DNA of 47,547 nucleotides, taken from Pseudomonadota bacterium (GTDB lineage Bacteria; Desulfobacterota; Desulfobulbia; Desulfobulbales; JAHJIY01). This document shows, in pieces, positions 1 to 7,136 of this stretch (its first letter is position 1; each line of letters opens with the position of its first letter). Both the position numbers and the translations under genes were made by a program. The DNA lies in assembly GCA_018823175.1 (NCBI GenBank), contig JAHJIY010000054.1:1-47547 (forward strand), read 5' to 3'. The notes beneath the pieces were generated by a model that saw nothing but the letters and a program-made list of their open reading frames with translations, did no database searches and had not been told where the DNA came from.

Positions 1-109
1 AATCTAACCTAGATCGACACGGGAATCAAAATAGTGCGCCGAGCTCACCCTACGACTACCACACCCCAACCTACGGTGGCATTAAAGATATAATTTTTTG
101 AAAATTATT
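1..109. other. Left-edge non-coding sequence
   Basis: No reading frame, RNA gene or clear promoter is visible before the first gene. A short T-rich run precedes the ATG at 110. The preceding gene lies outside the window. Confidence 0.4.
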
Positions 110-1261
110 ATGACCTACAAATCTCTAATCACCTGCTCGCTATTGGTCTTGACCATTTTCCACGGGGCTGATTCGGCCTGGGCGAAAGTCACTATCCAAT
201 CATCAATATCGACAGAGATTGAGTTGAACGGTTTTAACGGCCTGCACCAAAGTTCCATTTTCAAAGATGTTATTACAGCAGACAGCAAACAAGAGATCGA
301 CACCTCCTATCGTGGCCTGGCTCTCCTTGTTTTTGCCGGTGGCCAAAGCTATCCGATTATTATCGGGACGGATCCATTGACGATCAGGATTACCGATCCC
401 AACCAACCCCCTTCATTTGCCGGCAGCGGAGAAAACGATTTCTTTTATAAATTGTTGGCCAGCGAAGATACTGCTCTTCAAAAGACATCCAAACCGTACG
501 ACTTCGCTCATCTGATGCTCCAGGCCAAAGACCTGCTGGCCTCAAGTCAGGCCATCCACACCGTCGAGGAATTAGCCGCCAAGAAAAAGGAGTTCCATAA
601 TTTTATTGGCAACCATTACCAGGATCTCAAACACAGCGATATGACCAGGCGGCTTATCGCGCAATATTTCATGATGCATGAGTATATCGATTATCATAGC
701 AAAGGGGCCCCTGCTACCGACATCCGGCTTAAATATCAAAAAGAGGTGGTTAACGGAGTTGGCAATTGGCTGGAAATATTAAAACCATATCTCGCCGAGC
801 AGGAAATATTGAATTATTGCGTCTCCCTATATTACGACCGAAGCATGGTTACCCTTGCCTCCCTGATCATTGCAAATCACAGAGATGCCGCATACTGCCC
901 TGGGGAGACAACGGATGGATGGAAGTTTTCGGGTGATCTGCTTGTTACGGAGACGAACGGCGCCAAAGAAAAAAAACTGGCTGACTTTAAGGGACCAAAG
1001 ATCATCGCTTTTGTTTCGGACGATTGCCCGGTATCGATGGTTGAAACCGTCAGCAAAGCACGAAAATCGGCCGGGCAGAAAGAAAATTTACCTGTTATTG
1101 TCGCGCCACTGCAAAAATTATCCAGTAAGCATCTGGCCATGGCCAATATGATCAGTAAAGGCAATATATTTTTTATCAATGATGAGAAATGGCAAAAAGC
1201 CACTCCAGCAAAGAAGATTAAATTGCCATTATTTGTCGAGGTTATGGACAATTCAAATTAA
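110..1261 (+). CDS. Exported protein with a thioredoxin-fold-like C-terminus, function unknown
   Basis: This 383-residue protein starts with a Sec-type signal peptide: a short polar N-terminus, a hydrophobic stretch (SLLVLTIFHG), then an AWA-like cleavage site. The middle is mostly helical and has no motif I know. The last ~95 residues read like a thioredoxin/peroxiredoxin-type fold: a strand ending in FVSDDCPVS, a helix, then a strand (LPVIVAPL) and a C-terminal IFFINDE strand. The usual CxxC is absent; only one Cys sits at that position. The ATG at 110 is preferred over an in-frame TTG at 98. The protein is probably periplasmic. The fold assignment is inferred from pattern only. Confidence 0.6.
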   Translation: MTYKSLITCSLLVLTIFHGADSAWAKVTIQSSISTEIELNGFNGLHQSSIFKDVITADSKQEIDTSYRGLALLVFAGGQSYPIIIGTDPLTIRITDPNQPPSFAGSGENDFFYKLLASEDTALQKTSKPYDFAHLMLQAKDLLASSQAIHTVEELAAKKKEFHNFIGNHYQDLKHSDMTRRLIAQYFMMHEYIDYHSKGAPATDIRLKYQKEVVNGVGNWLEILKPYLAEQEILNYCVSLYYDRSMVTLASLIIANHRDAAYCPGETTDGWKFSGDLLVTETNGAKEKKLADFKGPKIIAFVSDDCPVSMVETVSKARKSAGQKENLPVIVAPLQKLSSKHLAMANMISKGNIFFINDEKWQKATPAKKIKLPLFVEVMDNSN

Positions 1262-1313
1262 TAAACCCGGCAGACATTATCTTACCTCTCGTCCCATAAC
1301 TTAATGCCGAAGG

Positions 1314-2279
1314 TTAAAACTGGATGTTTGGCTGGATCATAATCTGAAATTCATCTTCATCTTTATTTGCAAGTTTGCCGGTATATTTGCGGCCTCCTTC
1401 CCAGATGAAACCAAGGCCGATGCTGGTCGTTATCTTTTTCTTCCGCCAGGGGATTTTTTTCTCGATCAGCAGATAGTGCCTCACCGGCTGCATGGTGCTA
1501 AGCTCCATGTCTAATTTATACTCAATTCCGCTATTCCTAATAATCGAAGCCCTCGATGCCTGGTAATCAATCCTGCTTCTCCTCATTGACAGGTAAGCGA
1601 TATCGGTAATCTCGTTATTGCTGTGTAGTTTTACGCCTACCCGGTAGCTCCAGTTGAGCTTATGCAGTAAAAAGTTCCGATCACCCTTGACCTTCCATTC
1701 CATCTCAAGCCAGTCGTCTGCGATCAGCTCGTTATCCTTGATGTGATAGTCACCCACGCTGAAAAGGTAGCCCATATACCCGAAGTTACCATGCTTTTTT
1801 TCCTCTCCCGGTCGGGTGAATTTTATCACGTTGCCCAAAAACAGGGTTAAGCAGTATGGTTCCTCAGTCCCGGCCGTTATCGCCTTGATCAGATTCAGAT
1901 CGGTGCCGATCTTAACCTTGGTGTAAAAGTCTTCAGCATTTTTTTTAAGAATGGCGCCCAGGCAAGGCATCGGAAAAACAGCTCCCTCCAGGACCACGAA
2001 CCCTGGAACCAGAGAGCTGTAGAAAAGTTTTTTATAGACATCGGTTTCCTCTTGATCGCCGGCATCCGGGATTGGTTGGTCGGTGAGGTTCAGATAGATG
2101 CCGGCATTACTGTAATAAGCATCCAGCTCGTATTCCAGAGTATAGCGTTTAAACGAATCATCTTGCTCCGGTTCCCCCGTCGTCGTTTGGGCAGCAGTTT
2201 CTTCAGCAAAAATGGACGAGGGGAAGTAAAAGATAATAAGGGCCGCGATGATCGCAGAGATTATTCTGGAGTTCTTCAT
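1314..2279 (-). CDS. Probable outer-membrane beta-barrel protein, function unknown
   Basis: This 321-residue protein has a clear signal peptide (hydrophobic IISAIIAALIIFYF, then SSIFA before the mature EETAAQ). The mature part shows alternating polar/hydrophobic stretches typical of beta strands and ends in aromatic Phe (QIMIQPNIQF), the classic C-terminal signature recognised by the BAM complex. I do not recognise a specific family. The start codon directly abuts the stop of a short upstream frame (TAAATG) and lacks a good ribosome binding site, so translation may be coupled to that frame. The adjacent genes give no functional clue. Confidence 0.6.
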   Translation of the reverse strand: MKNSRIISAIIAALIIFYFPSSIFAEETAAQTTTGEPEQDDSFKRYTLEYELDAYYSNAGIYLNLTDQPIPDAGDQEETDVYKKLFYSSLVPGFVVLEGAVFPMPCLGAILKKNAEDFYTKVKIGTDLNLIKAITAGTEEPYCLTLFLGNVIKFTRPGEEKKHGNFGYMGYLFSVGDYHIKDNELIADDWLEMEWKVKGDRNFLLHKLNWSYRVGVKLHSNNEITDIAYLSMRRSRIDYQASRASIIRNSGIEYKLDMELSTMQPVRHYLLIEKKIPWRKKKITTSIGLGFIWEGGRKYTGKLANKDEDEFQIMIQPNIQF

Positions 2280-2468
2280 TTATCTGAAAAATTGTAAAAT
2301 CTTAAACAGCGAAACGCTCATCGTATCACAAGGAATATCTATCTGCGGCGCCTGGTGAAGATAATCAATAAACGAAGAGGGCCGGATTGTCACGGTCAAG
2401 GCCTGGCCAGCCAGGAACCCTTGAAAAAGCCCCATTACCCGCGTGGTAAAATTTATTTGAGACTGCAA
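2280..2468 (-). CDS. Possible short leader ORF abutting the beta-barrel gene
   Basis: A 62-codon frame, opening on a non-ATG codon, ends in TAA exactly where the ATG of the beta-barrel gene begins. The product has no recognised motif, and no good ribosome binding site is visible. The TAAATG junction is the only support. It could be a coupled leader peptide or chance. Confidence 0.2.
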   Translation of the reverse strand: MQSQINFTTRVMGLFQGFLAGQALTVTIRPSSFIDYLHQAPQIDIPCDTMSVSLFKILQFFR

Positions 2469-2510
2469 GAAGTATAAAAAATCAACCGTTACCCTCTTGA
2501 CCCGCTACCC

Positions 2511-3545
2511 TCAGGCAAAACACAAGAGCTCAATGTTTTTTTGCATGGTTTTGGCATGTGCCACCATGGAGTAAAATTCATGCTGGTACTCAGGTTTAAT
2601 CCGAACGATCTTTTCCCGGTCGGAAACCTGATCTACAAAAGCAGGATCGCGGGAGGCGATTGCCTCTAATAATTGCCCCTTTTTCCATGACTTTTTGAAA
2701 TCTATCCCTTTTTCCTCCAAAAGAGTGATGAGATCATTCTTCGAATAGATATCTTTGACCACCTCAAAGTCGGCAATCAATTCGCACAAATCAGACGCGA
2801 GAATGACCGGAGCAGTCTCTAGTGGATTTAAACCTAAACTGCGCATCTTATGCGAAGCACCTTTCATCAGAGAAGCAACCCCTTTTTCGGCAAAAGACAG
2901 CAGGTGCAAACGGGCCATTGGAGTAAGGTCGGCAATCCTGGCCGCAATCCGGGAATCGATGGAAAAAGGAGATATCTCATCTGTATCACTAAACAAGGGG
3001 TAGTTCTGCCAGAATGGCGTATTTTTCTTCTTCTTTCGGATAAAGCTGTTTGCCTTCCGGCGAAGGTTTTTCAACTCATTTGACCACTCAATACCATAGC
3101 AGCATAAGACCAGAGAAAAAAACATCGGTATATTTTCAGTAATCAGAAAGGAACGCTTGCCGCCATCTTTTGCCGCAATAATAAAAAGTGCCTTTAACTC
3201 ATAGGCAAATTCCGGATTCGAACAACTACAGTATTGCGCAAAGTCGATGTTCATTATTTGCTTGATTGATTTGTCGATCCATTCAGGGCCAACTCCCAGC
3301 CCAGGATTTTCAGCAATCATCTTTCTCATAAGTTGCTGAATTGAGATAAGATCCTGGTGACGAAGCCGATCCGCGATGAAAGGGATTAAATCAGCACACG
3401 GGGTCCGGGAACTCGACGAGGAAGTTGGATGCAGAAACGGATACTCAGGATGAGACAAAGGCCCGATTTTTTTAAAAAATTGGTCGAGAGAAGGTGTGGT
3501 CGATTGCTGCGAAGAGGCAAATAATTTACGTAGAAACTTAAACAT
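2511..3545 (-). CDS. Hypothetical protein with a SAP/Rho-N-like helical segment
   Basis: This 344-residue protein has no signal peptide and no strong membrane helices. It opens with MFKFLRKLFAS, a short amphipathic N-terminus, followed by a Ser/Pro-rich stretch. Near residues 260-290 a segment (KNDLITLLEEKGIDFKKS, then KKGQLLEAI) resembles the two-helix SAP or Rho-N nucleic-acid-binding fold, which is short and weakly conserved. The rest is unrecognised. It is not obviously part of an operon: an inverted-repeat-rich gap lies upstream and the beta-barrel gene downstream. Calling it a DNA-binding protein would be speculation. Confidence 0.55.
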   Translation of the reverse strand: MFKFLRKLFASSQQSTTPSLDQFFKKIGPLSHPEYPFLHPTSSSSSRTPCADLIPFIADRLRHQDLISIQQLMRKMIAENPGLGVGPEWIDKSIKQIMNIDFAQYCSCSNPEFAYELKALFIIAAKDGGKRSFLITENIPMFFSLVLCCYGIEWSNELKNLRRKANSFIRKKKKNTPFWQNYPLFSDTDEISPFSIDSRIAARIADLTPMARLHLLSFAEKGVASLMKGASHKMRSLGLNPLETAPVILASDLCELIADFEVVKDIYSKNDLITLLEEKGIDFKKSWKKGQLLEAIASRDPAFVDQVSDREKIVRIKPEYQHEFYSMVAHAKTMQKNIELLCFA

Positions 3546-3858
3546 AGTATCAAAACCATAAAATGCCCTTGATAAGGCATAGTCAATCAGTTGCCGATAT
3601 TGACCCCTCTCAATTTTAAAACATTACCTTGTTATCGATTGAGGGGAAACATCTTTTTCTTTCTAAAACCATTTCACTTTTAACACCATTGACTTTGCCT
3701 CCCTAGACCAAACCTATATCGATATTCATCACACACCGAACTGTTTGACAATAATTACAATCTGTTCTGGTCTGTGGCCTAGTCAAGTTAACTATCTGTA
3801 AATATTAGCTATCTATCCAGAGAACTCTGATTACGACAAAGTTGGCAGCAAAAAAAGC

Positions 3859-3903
3859 GCCCCGTTATCTGCAGTTAATTTATCAATTTGCAGATAACGG
3901 GGC
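3859..3903 (-). terminator. Hairpin terminator, copy 1
   Basis: A perfect 15-bp stem (GCCCCGTTATCTGCA at 3859-3873 pairs with 3889-3903) encloses a 15-nt loop. Read on the minus strand it is followed after a few bases by a run of T (A-run at 3851-3856), giving a rho-independent terminator layout. Stem and loop are nearly the same as the hairpin at 4052-4100. Confidence 0.65.
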
Positions 3904-3907
3904 TTAT

Positions 3908-3957
3908 GTTTAGGACAATCGCAAACTGTGGGGGACACAAAACGAGAAGTCCTAAAC
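3908..3957. repeat. Nested stem-loop between the two terminator copies
   Basis: GTTTAGGAC (3908-3916) and GTCCTAAAC (3949-3957) form a 9-bp stem. Inside it a TGTG...CACA stem exposes a GGGGA loop. It may be part of a small structured RNA, but no terminator-promoter pair proves transcription. Confidence 0.35.
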
Positions 3958-4051
3958 GCAAATATATATACCAGATTATGCCCGCAAAAACAACACTTTA
4001 TCCCAACCTAGAACATAGCGTGGGGGAGGCATCCCCGTAATATAAAAAAAG

Positions 4052-4100
4052 AGACCCCGTTTTCTGCGGTTCATTTATCAATTTGCAGATAACGGGGTCT
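4052..4100 (-). terminator. Hairpin terminator, copy 2
   Basis: The arms 4052-4067 and 4085-4100 pair over 16 positions with one mismatch. On the minus strand the hairpin is followed by a seven-base T run (A-run at 4044-4050). The loop shares ATTTATCAATT with copy 1 about 190 bp away, so the pair looks like a duplication. It lies downstream of the tRNA-Arg/tRNA-Glu unit in the same orientation. Confidence 0.65.
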
Positions 4101-4161
4101 TTGCCTGGGCATCACATTAAACCTTGAGGGAGAGTCAAGCGATGTAAGCACCAAGTCAAAT

Positions 4162-4188
4162 ATCACATACCACATTGTGGTATGTGAT
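4162..4188. repeat. Perfect 27-bp palindrome
   Basis: ATCACATACCACA and its exact reverse complement flank a single central T. With no loop this fits a DNA-binding site or cruciform better than an RNA hairpin, although a T run follows at 4195-4200 on the plus strand. Confidence 0.5.
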
Positions 4189-4290
4189 GCAACGTTTTTT
4201 ATACCAAAAAATACAGATAAACTAACCTGGTATTGGGAACAAAATCTCAGAAAAAAGGTACAGAGCGGGGGAGATGGGGAAGGTAGAAAC

Positions 4291-4324
4291 AAAAAAGGGC
4301 TTACCTGAAATCCGGTAAACCCTT
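4291..4324 (-). terminator. Rho-independent terminator of the tRNA unit
   Basis: On the minus strand AAGGGTTTACC and GGTAAGCCCTT form an 11-bp stem (one G-U pair) around an 8-nt loop, followed directly by a T run. It lies 10 bases after the CCA end of tRNA-Glu, so it most likely ends a tRNA-Arg/tRNA-Glu transcript. Confidence 0.8.
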
Positions 4325-4334
4325 GATATTGTTA

Positions 4335-4410
4335 TGGTGACCCCTACGGGACTCGAACCCGTGTTACCGGCGTGAGAGGCCAGCGTCCTAGACCACTAGA
4401 CGAAGGGGCC
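4335..4410 (-). tRNA. tRNA-Glu (anticodon CUC)
   Basis: The 76-nt cloverleaf folds by eye. The acceptor GGCCCCT pairs with AGGGGTC, followed by discriminator A and an encoded CCA. The T loop has the GGTTCGAGTCC pattern. The anticodon loop CCTCTCA gives CUC after U33. The D-arm start TTCGTCTAGTGG is typical of tRNA-Glu. It sits downstream of tRNA-Arg with a terminator 10 bases after its CCA. Confidence 0.93.
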
Positions 4411-4507
4411 ATAATATGGTTCCATCTTCTAAATTATACGCCTTTGTTTGTCAACAGTTAAAAGAAAAGAGAATTGCCGAACTTGGCGAATCATCTTACT
4501 TTTTAAC

Positions 4508-4584
4508 TGGTGGGCGAGGCGGGATTCGAACCCGCGACCTTCGGCTTCGGAGGCCGACACTCTATCCAGCTGAGCTACCCGCCC
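4508..4584 (-). tRNA. tRNA-Arg (anticodon CCG)
   Basis: The 77-nt cloverleaf has acceptor GGGCGGG pairing with CTCGCCC (one G-U), discriminator A and encoded CCA. The D arm is TAGCTCAGCTGGATAGAG and the T arm GCGGGTTCGAATCCCGC. The anticodon stem TCGGC/GCCGA encloses CTCCGAA, giving CCG, which reads CGG Arg codons. It probably shares a transcript with tRNA-Glu, about 97 nt downstream. Confidence 0.94.
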
Positions 4585-4641
4585 AAACTATCTCAAACAG
4601 GGGCCAAGAAATACCATGGAAAAGCATTTTCGTAAAGTTAT

Positions 4642-6081
4642 TTATCCCTTTCGCAGACAGACCTTAAGCACCATTTCGGTCTCCGGCGTCACCCGGCACC
4701 CTTGATCAATCCGCAGATTCGGCAAGGCTACAATCTTGCCGGCGCTCTCTATTACCACGACCTGCCGTCTTTTATCGCGCCCTACCTTCCGGTCAGTCAG
4801 AAAATCACCCACTTTTTTACGGCCCGGTCCGCCCAAGGGATGGAAGCGGTCACCGGTCTGGGGTGAACGCACAATCAATGGGAATGATATTTTGCCAAGA
4901 TCAAGATAATCAACCTGATCACTTTTCAGCTCGGCATGGTCCGGCACATGATCAAGGCAGGCAAGATCAAGCCACAGGCCTGCCTGCTCCAACCAATAGG
5001 AACCCGGCCCGTCAATCATTAATTCAAAGGGTTGCGACTTCTCAGTCAGGACCCCGCGCCAACTGCCCTTCCCCCGAGGATAGGAGAAAACCAGATGCCC
5101 GTCAGCTTTCACCACCCGCAGACCACAGGCCAGGTGGATTTGCGCACCATTTTCGGCGGTAGCCAGCCCGAGCACCAGAGCGATCTGCCGAAAACCTGGG
5201 GTGTTTTCGAGAGTAATCAAAAGCATCTCTACCACTCGCCGCTGAACCGCCAACGGCAGGACCAGGAAAGACTGAATATCAAAAGTCACTGCTTCTGACT
5301 CGGGACCATTAACAGGATCTATTTTCCGCACAAGATCGGCAAAGGCCTTGCGGCTGATTTCGGCAAGCAACTGTTCCTCATCCCGCAGGATAGCGGCAGT
5401 CTGGAGTAGGGTCTGCCGGATATTGGGGTTAAAATTATCCTCCAGGTAGGGCAGTAAATCTAGCCGCACTCGGTTTCGCAGATATATCCGCTCGAAATTG
5501 GAGCTATCTTCGAGATACGGCATCCCACACTCCGCCAGATAAGACAACAGTTCAGATTTAGGAGTATCTAAAAAAGGGCGGACAATATTCGCCTCATTTT
5601 GCAGGTCCATACCGGCAAGACCCCGCCGGGCCGTGCCGCGCAGTAATCGCAAAAGCAGCTCTTCGGCCTGATCATCAGCGGTATGGGCAACCGCTATTTT
5701 TGTAGCACCATGTCTCTTGGCAACTTCTTTCAGTATACCGTAGCGTAGAATCCTGGCCGCATGTTCGGTGGAGACCCCCTGCTCCCGGGCATAATCACCC
5801 ACCTTGAGTTTAGCGGTCTCAAACTTAACGCCAAGTTTTATAGCCTGCTCCTCAACCAGGGCCACCTCCTTTCGGGCCTCAGTCGGCCGCAAACCATGAT
5901 CGGCATAAACCGCCACCAGAGAGATCCCAAGTTTATCAGCAAGATCCGCCAAAACGTGGAGCAAAGCCATCGAATCCGGGCCGCCGGAAACTCCGACCAC
6001 TACAACTTCACCCGAGGCCAGCAATCCAGTGGCCTGCAGAAGTCGATAAATTTTATCATCGAGAAGGTGCATTGATTTCAC
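4642..6081 (-). CDS. tilS: tRNA(Ile)-lysidine synthase
   Basis: TilS ligates lysine to C34 of the CAU-anticodon tRNA-Ile so that it reads AUA. The PP-loop ATP site SGGPDSMALL is at residues 32-41, followed by the N-type ATP pyrophosphatase pattern (ADHGLRP, and HTADDQAEELLLRLLRGTARRG). The C-terminal part holds the PQTGDRFHPLGGPGRKKVGDF segment typical of the TilS tRNA-binding domain. At 479 residues it is slightly longer than the E. coli enzyme. A second in-frame ATG three codons in (MHLLDD) is an alternative start. It is transcribed divergently from galU and towards the tRNA genes. Confidence 0.95.
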   Translation of the reverse strand: MKSMHLLDDKIYRLLQATGLLASGEVVVVGVSGGPDSMALLHVLADLADKLGISLVAVYADHGLRPTEARKEVALVEEQAIKLGVKFETAKLKVGDYAREQGVSTEHAARILRYGILKEVAKRHGATKIAVAHTADDQAEELLLRLLRGTARRGLAGMDLQNEANIVRPFLDTPKSELLSYLAECGMPYLEDSSNFERIYLRNRVRLDLLPYLEDNFNPNIRQTLLQTAAILRDEEQLLAEISRKAFADLVRKIDPVNGPESEAVTFDIQSFLVLPLAVQRRVVEMLLITLENTPGFRQIALVLGLATAENGAQIHLACGLRVVKADGHLVFSYPRGKGSWRGVLTEKSQPFELMIDGPGSYWLEQAGLWLDLACLDHVPDHAELKSDQVDYLDLGKISFPLIVRSPQTGDRFHPLGGPGRKKVGDFLTDRKVGRDKRRQVVVIESAGKIVALPNLRIDQGCRVTPETEMVLKVCLRKG

Positions 6082-6222
6082 TAATAAGTTATCTTTGATT
6101 CTTGCAATTACTTATTATACGTCCTTTCACTGGTGGATTTCAGGGAAAAGATAGTTCATACTATAACTTAAACCCGATGCCTTGACGAAAAAAATAACAT
6201 ACGAATAAAACGAGAAAATTAT

Positions 6223-7092
6223 ATGAAAGTGACCAAAGCCGTAATCCCGGTGGCTGGCCGGGGCACCCGTTTTCTGCCGGCCAGCAAGTCCATCCCTAAA
6301 GAGATGCTGACCATTGTTGACCGCCCCACCATCCAGTATATCGTTGAAGAGGTCGTGGCCTCCGGTATTGAGGAGATCATCCTGGTCACCAGTCAGGGCA
6401 AATCGGCGATTGAAAACCATTTTGATTACGATTTTGAGCTCGACACCATCCTCAAGGAAAAAAACAAGGACCAGCTCTGCGAGGAGGTCTGCAATATCTC
6501 AAACCTGATCGACATCGTTTCCGTGCGCCAGAAAAAACCTTTAGGCCTGGGTCATGCCATCTGGACCACCCGTAATGTCGTGGGCGATAACCCCTTTGTC
6601 GTCCTGCTGGGCGACGACCTGGTCTTAAGCGATGTGCCCTGCTGCCAGCAGATGCTTAACCTGTTTGATGAATTTCAGGAATCAATAGTCGCCATCCAGA
6701 AGGTCCCAATGGACCAGACCCCCAGCTACGGAATTGTCGAGGGAAAGCAGTTACGAGATCGGGTATTTGAGGTAAACAGAATGGTCGAAAAACCGGCCCC
6801 TGGCACCACTTCCTCAAACCTGGCGATTATCGGCCGCTACATCCTGCAGCCTGAAATATTCAAACTTCTGGAGAAAACCACCCCCGGCCATGGCGGCGAA
6901 ATCCAATTGACCGACGCCCTGCTGGCCCTTTCCAAACAGCGACCGATGTACGCTTATGAGTTCGAAGGGACCAGATTTGATGCCGGCGACAAACTTGGCT
7001 ACCTGAAGGCGATCATCGCTTTTGCTTTGCGCCACCCCACTCTGGGCCCTGAATTCAAGAAACATATCAAAGAAGTGTCGAACGACTTCTAG
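6223..7092 (+). CDS. galU: UTP--glucose-1-phosphate uridylyltransferase
   Basis: This enzyme makes UDP-glucose from UTP and glucose-1-phosphate, supplying LPS core and other glycans. The nucleotidyltransferase signature VAGRGTRFLPASKSIPKEML is at residues 9-28, with the sugar-binding VEKP and GRYIL segments and the GTRFDAGDKLGYLKA C-terminal motif. Its 289 residues are normal for bacterial GalU. It starts a plus-strand run continuing with priA 44 bases downstream. The gap to divergent tilS (6082-6222) must hold both promoters; I could not pick a convincing one. Confidence 0.95.
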   Translation: MKVTKAVIPVAGRGTRFLPASKSIPKEMLTIVDRPTIQYIVEEVVASGIEEIILVTSQGKSAIENHFDYDFELDTILKEKNKDQLCEEVCNISNLIDIVSVRQKKPLGLGHAIWTTRNVVGDNPFVVLLGDDLVLSDVPCCQQMLNLFDEFQESIVAIQKVPMDQTPSYGIVEGKQLRDRVFEVNRMVEKPAPGTTSSNLAIIGRYILQPEIFKLLEKTTPGHGGEIQLTDALLALSKQRPMYAYEFEGTRFDAGDKLGYLKAIIAFALRHPTLGPEFKKHIKEVSNDF

Positions 7093-7136
7093 CAAAATTT
7101 AGCACTAACATCATATCCACCCCGAGTTTAAATTAA

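Larger units (their letters stand above)
3546..4290. other. Gene-free region rich in inverted repeats
   Basis: About 750 bases without a convincing gene. It holds an interrupted inverted repeat near 3603-3645 (CCCCTC...GAGGGG), two near-identical terminator-like hairpins (3859-3903 and 4052-4100), a nested stem-loop (3908-3957), a small hairpin (4023-4036) and a 27-bp perfect palindrome (4162-4188). One or more small RNAs are possible; no protein is supported. Confidence 0.5.

Noticed and set aside
3700..4330. CRISPR array
   Set aside because: The repeats here are two hairpins and a palindrome with unequal spacing, not regularly spaced direct repeats; no cas genes are present.
4416..4667. 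83-codon plus-strand frame across the tRNA-Arg gene
   Set aside because: The segment GGIRTRDLRLRRPTLYPAEL is the well-known translation artefact of a tRNA gene.
6182..6210. TTGACG-N17-ATAAAA promoter-like sequence before galU
   Set aside because: The start point would fall only a few bases before the ATG, leaving no room for a ribosome binding site; not convincing.
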